NCBI GenBank assembly: GCA_021836665.1
Contig: JAKBHQ010000348.1
Location: 1 to 6,494 of the forward strand
Direction: 5' to 3'
Source of the DNA: Thermoplasmata archaeon
GTDB lineage: Bacteria; Actinomycetota; Acidimicrobiia; Acidimicrobiales; Acidimicrobiaceae
DNA length: 6,494 nucleotides
The first letter of the stretch is position 1, and every line of letters begins with the position of its first letter. This document shows positions 6,378 through 6,494 of the stretch, one piece after another. The position numbers and the translations under genes were made by a program. The notes below the pieces were generated by a model. It searched no databases. It was given only the letters and a program-made list of their open reading frames with translations, and had not been told where the DNA came from.

Positions 6378-6494
6378 TCATGCTCCAACTGCATGAAAGC
6401 CTCCATCCACATGTATCACTTCCCCCGTGGTGGATGGGAAAAAGTCGGACAGTAGCGCAATGGTAGACCTAGCCACGGCTAAATTACTTTTTGG
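6378..6494 (-). CDS. fabI: Enoyl-[acyl-carrier-protein] reductase FabI, C-terminal fragment (5' end outside window)
   Basis: Reading the minus strand from 6494 to 6378 gives 38 residues and a TGA stop. The tail contains ARSTIALLSDFFPSTTGEVI followed by HVDGGFHAVGA, closely matching the conserved FabI end (VARAxxxLLSDWFPxTTGE then HVDGGFHAxGA). FabI performs the NAD(P)H-dependent last reduction of each cycle of fatty-acid elongation and is a short-chain dehydrogenase-fold enzyme (family knowledge). The Tyr/Lys catalytic residues and the nucleotide-binding start lie outside the window. It is convergent with the membrane protein gene, and no clear terminator separates them. Confidence 0.88.
   Translation of the reverse strand, partial: PKSNLAVARSTIALLSDFFPSTTGEVIHVDGGFHAVGA

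Overview
This window looks like a chromosomal segment of a mid-G+C bacterium, probably actinobacterial. The evidence is the two-gene, CobN-type cobaltochelatase, a FabI-type enoyl reductase end, and a one-pass membrane protein of a kind I remember from actinobacteria. An Acidimicrobiia-like relative with unusually low G+C is my best guess, but this is inference from family resemblance and no marker gene is present.

Layout from left to right. Positions 1-375 (+) hold the C-terminal end of cobN, the large subunit of cobaltochelatase. It overlaps by 13 bases a complete gene (363-2327, +) that fuses the AAA+ ATPase (I/ChlI/CobS-like) and VWA/MIDAS (D/ChlD/CobT-like) subunits of the chelatase. Together the two would form an ATP-driven chelatase inserting Co2+ into the corrin ring for cobalamin synthesis. 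A 369-base gap with no convincing gene follows. Next comes a 491-residue protein (2697-4172, +) with an N-terminal AbiEi-like/winged-helix region and a C-terminal Fic fold. Its Fic active-site motif is heavily degraded: the His, both Gly and both Arg of HPFxxGNGRxxR are replaced.

Positions 4173-5382 form a gene-poor stretch of about 1.2 kb with no gene I can support. It contains only short, interrupted reading frames in several frames, a perfect 7-bp hairpin and some short repeats, and it may be decayed coding DNA. At 5383-6318 (+) lies a membrane-anchored exported protein with a C-terminal PKD-like module. Ten bases after its stop there is a textbook ribosome-binding site and a TTG start that opens only a 12-codon frame, which looks like the stub of a lost downstream gene. 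The window closes with the C-terminal end of fabI on the minus strand (6378-6494), convergent with the membrane protein.

The cobN and chelatase genes clearly work together. The Fic-like protein, the membrane protein and fabI show no evident functional link to them or to each other.
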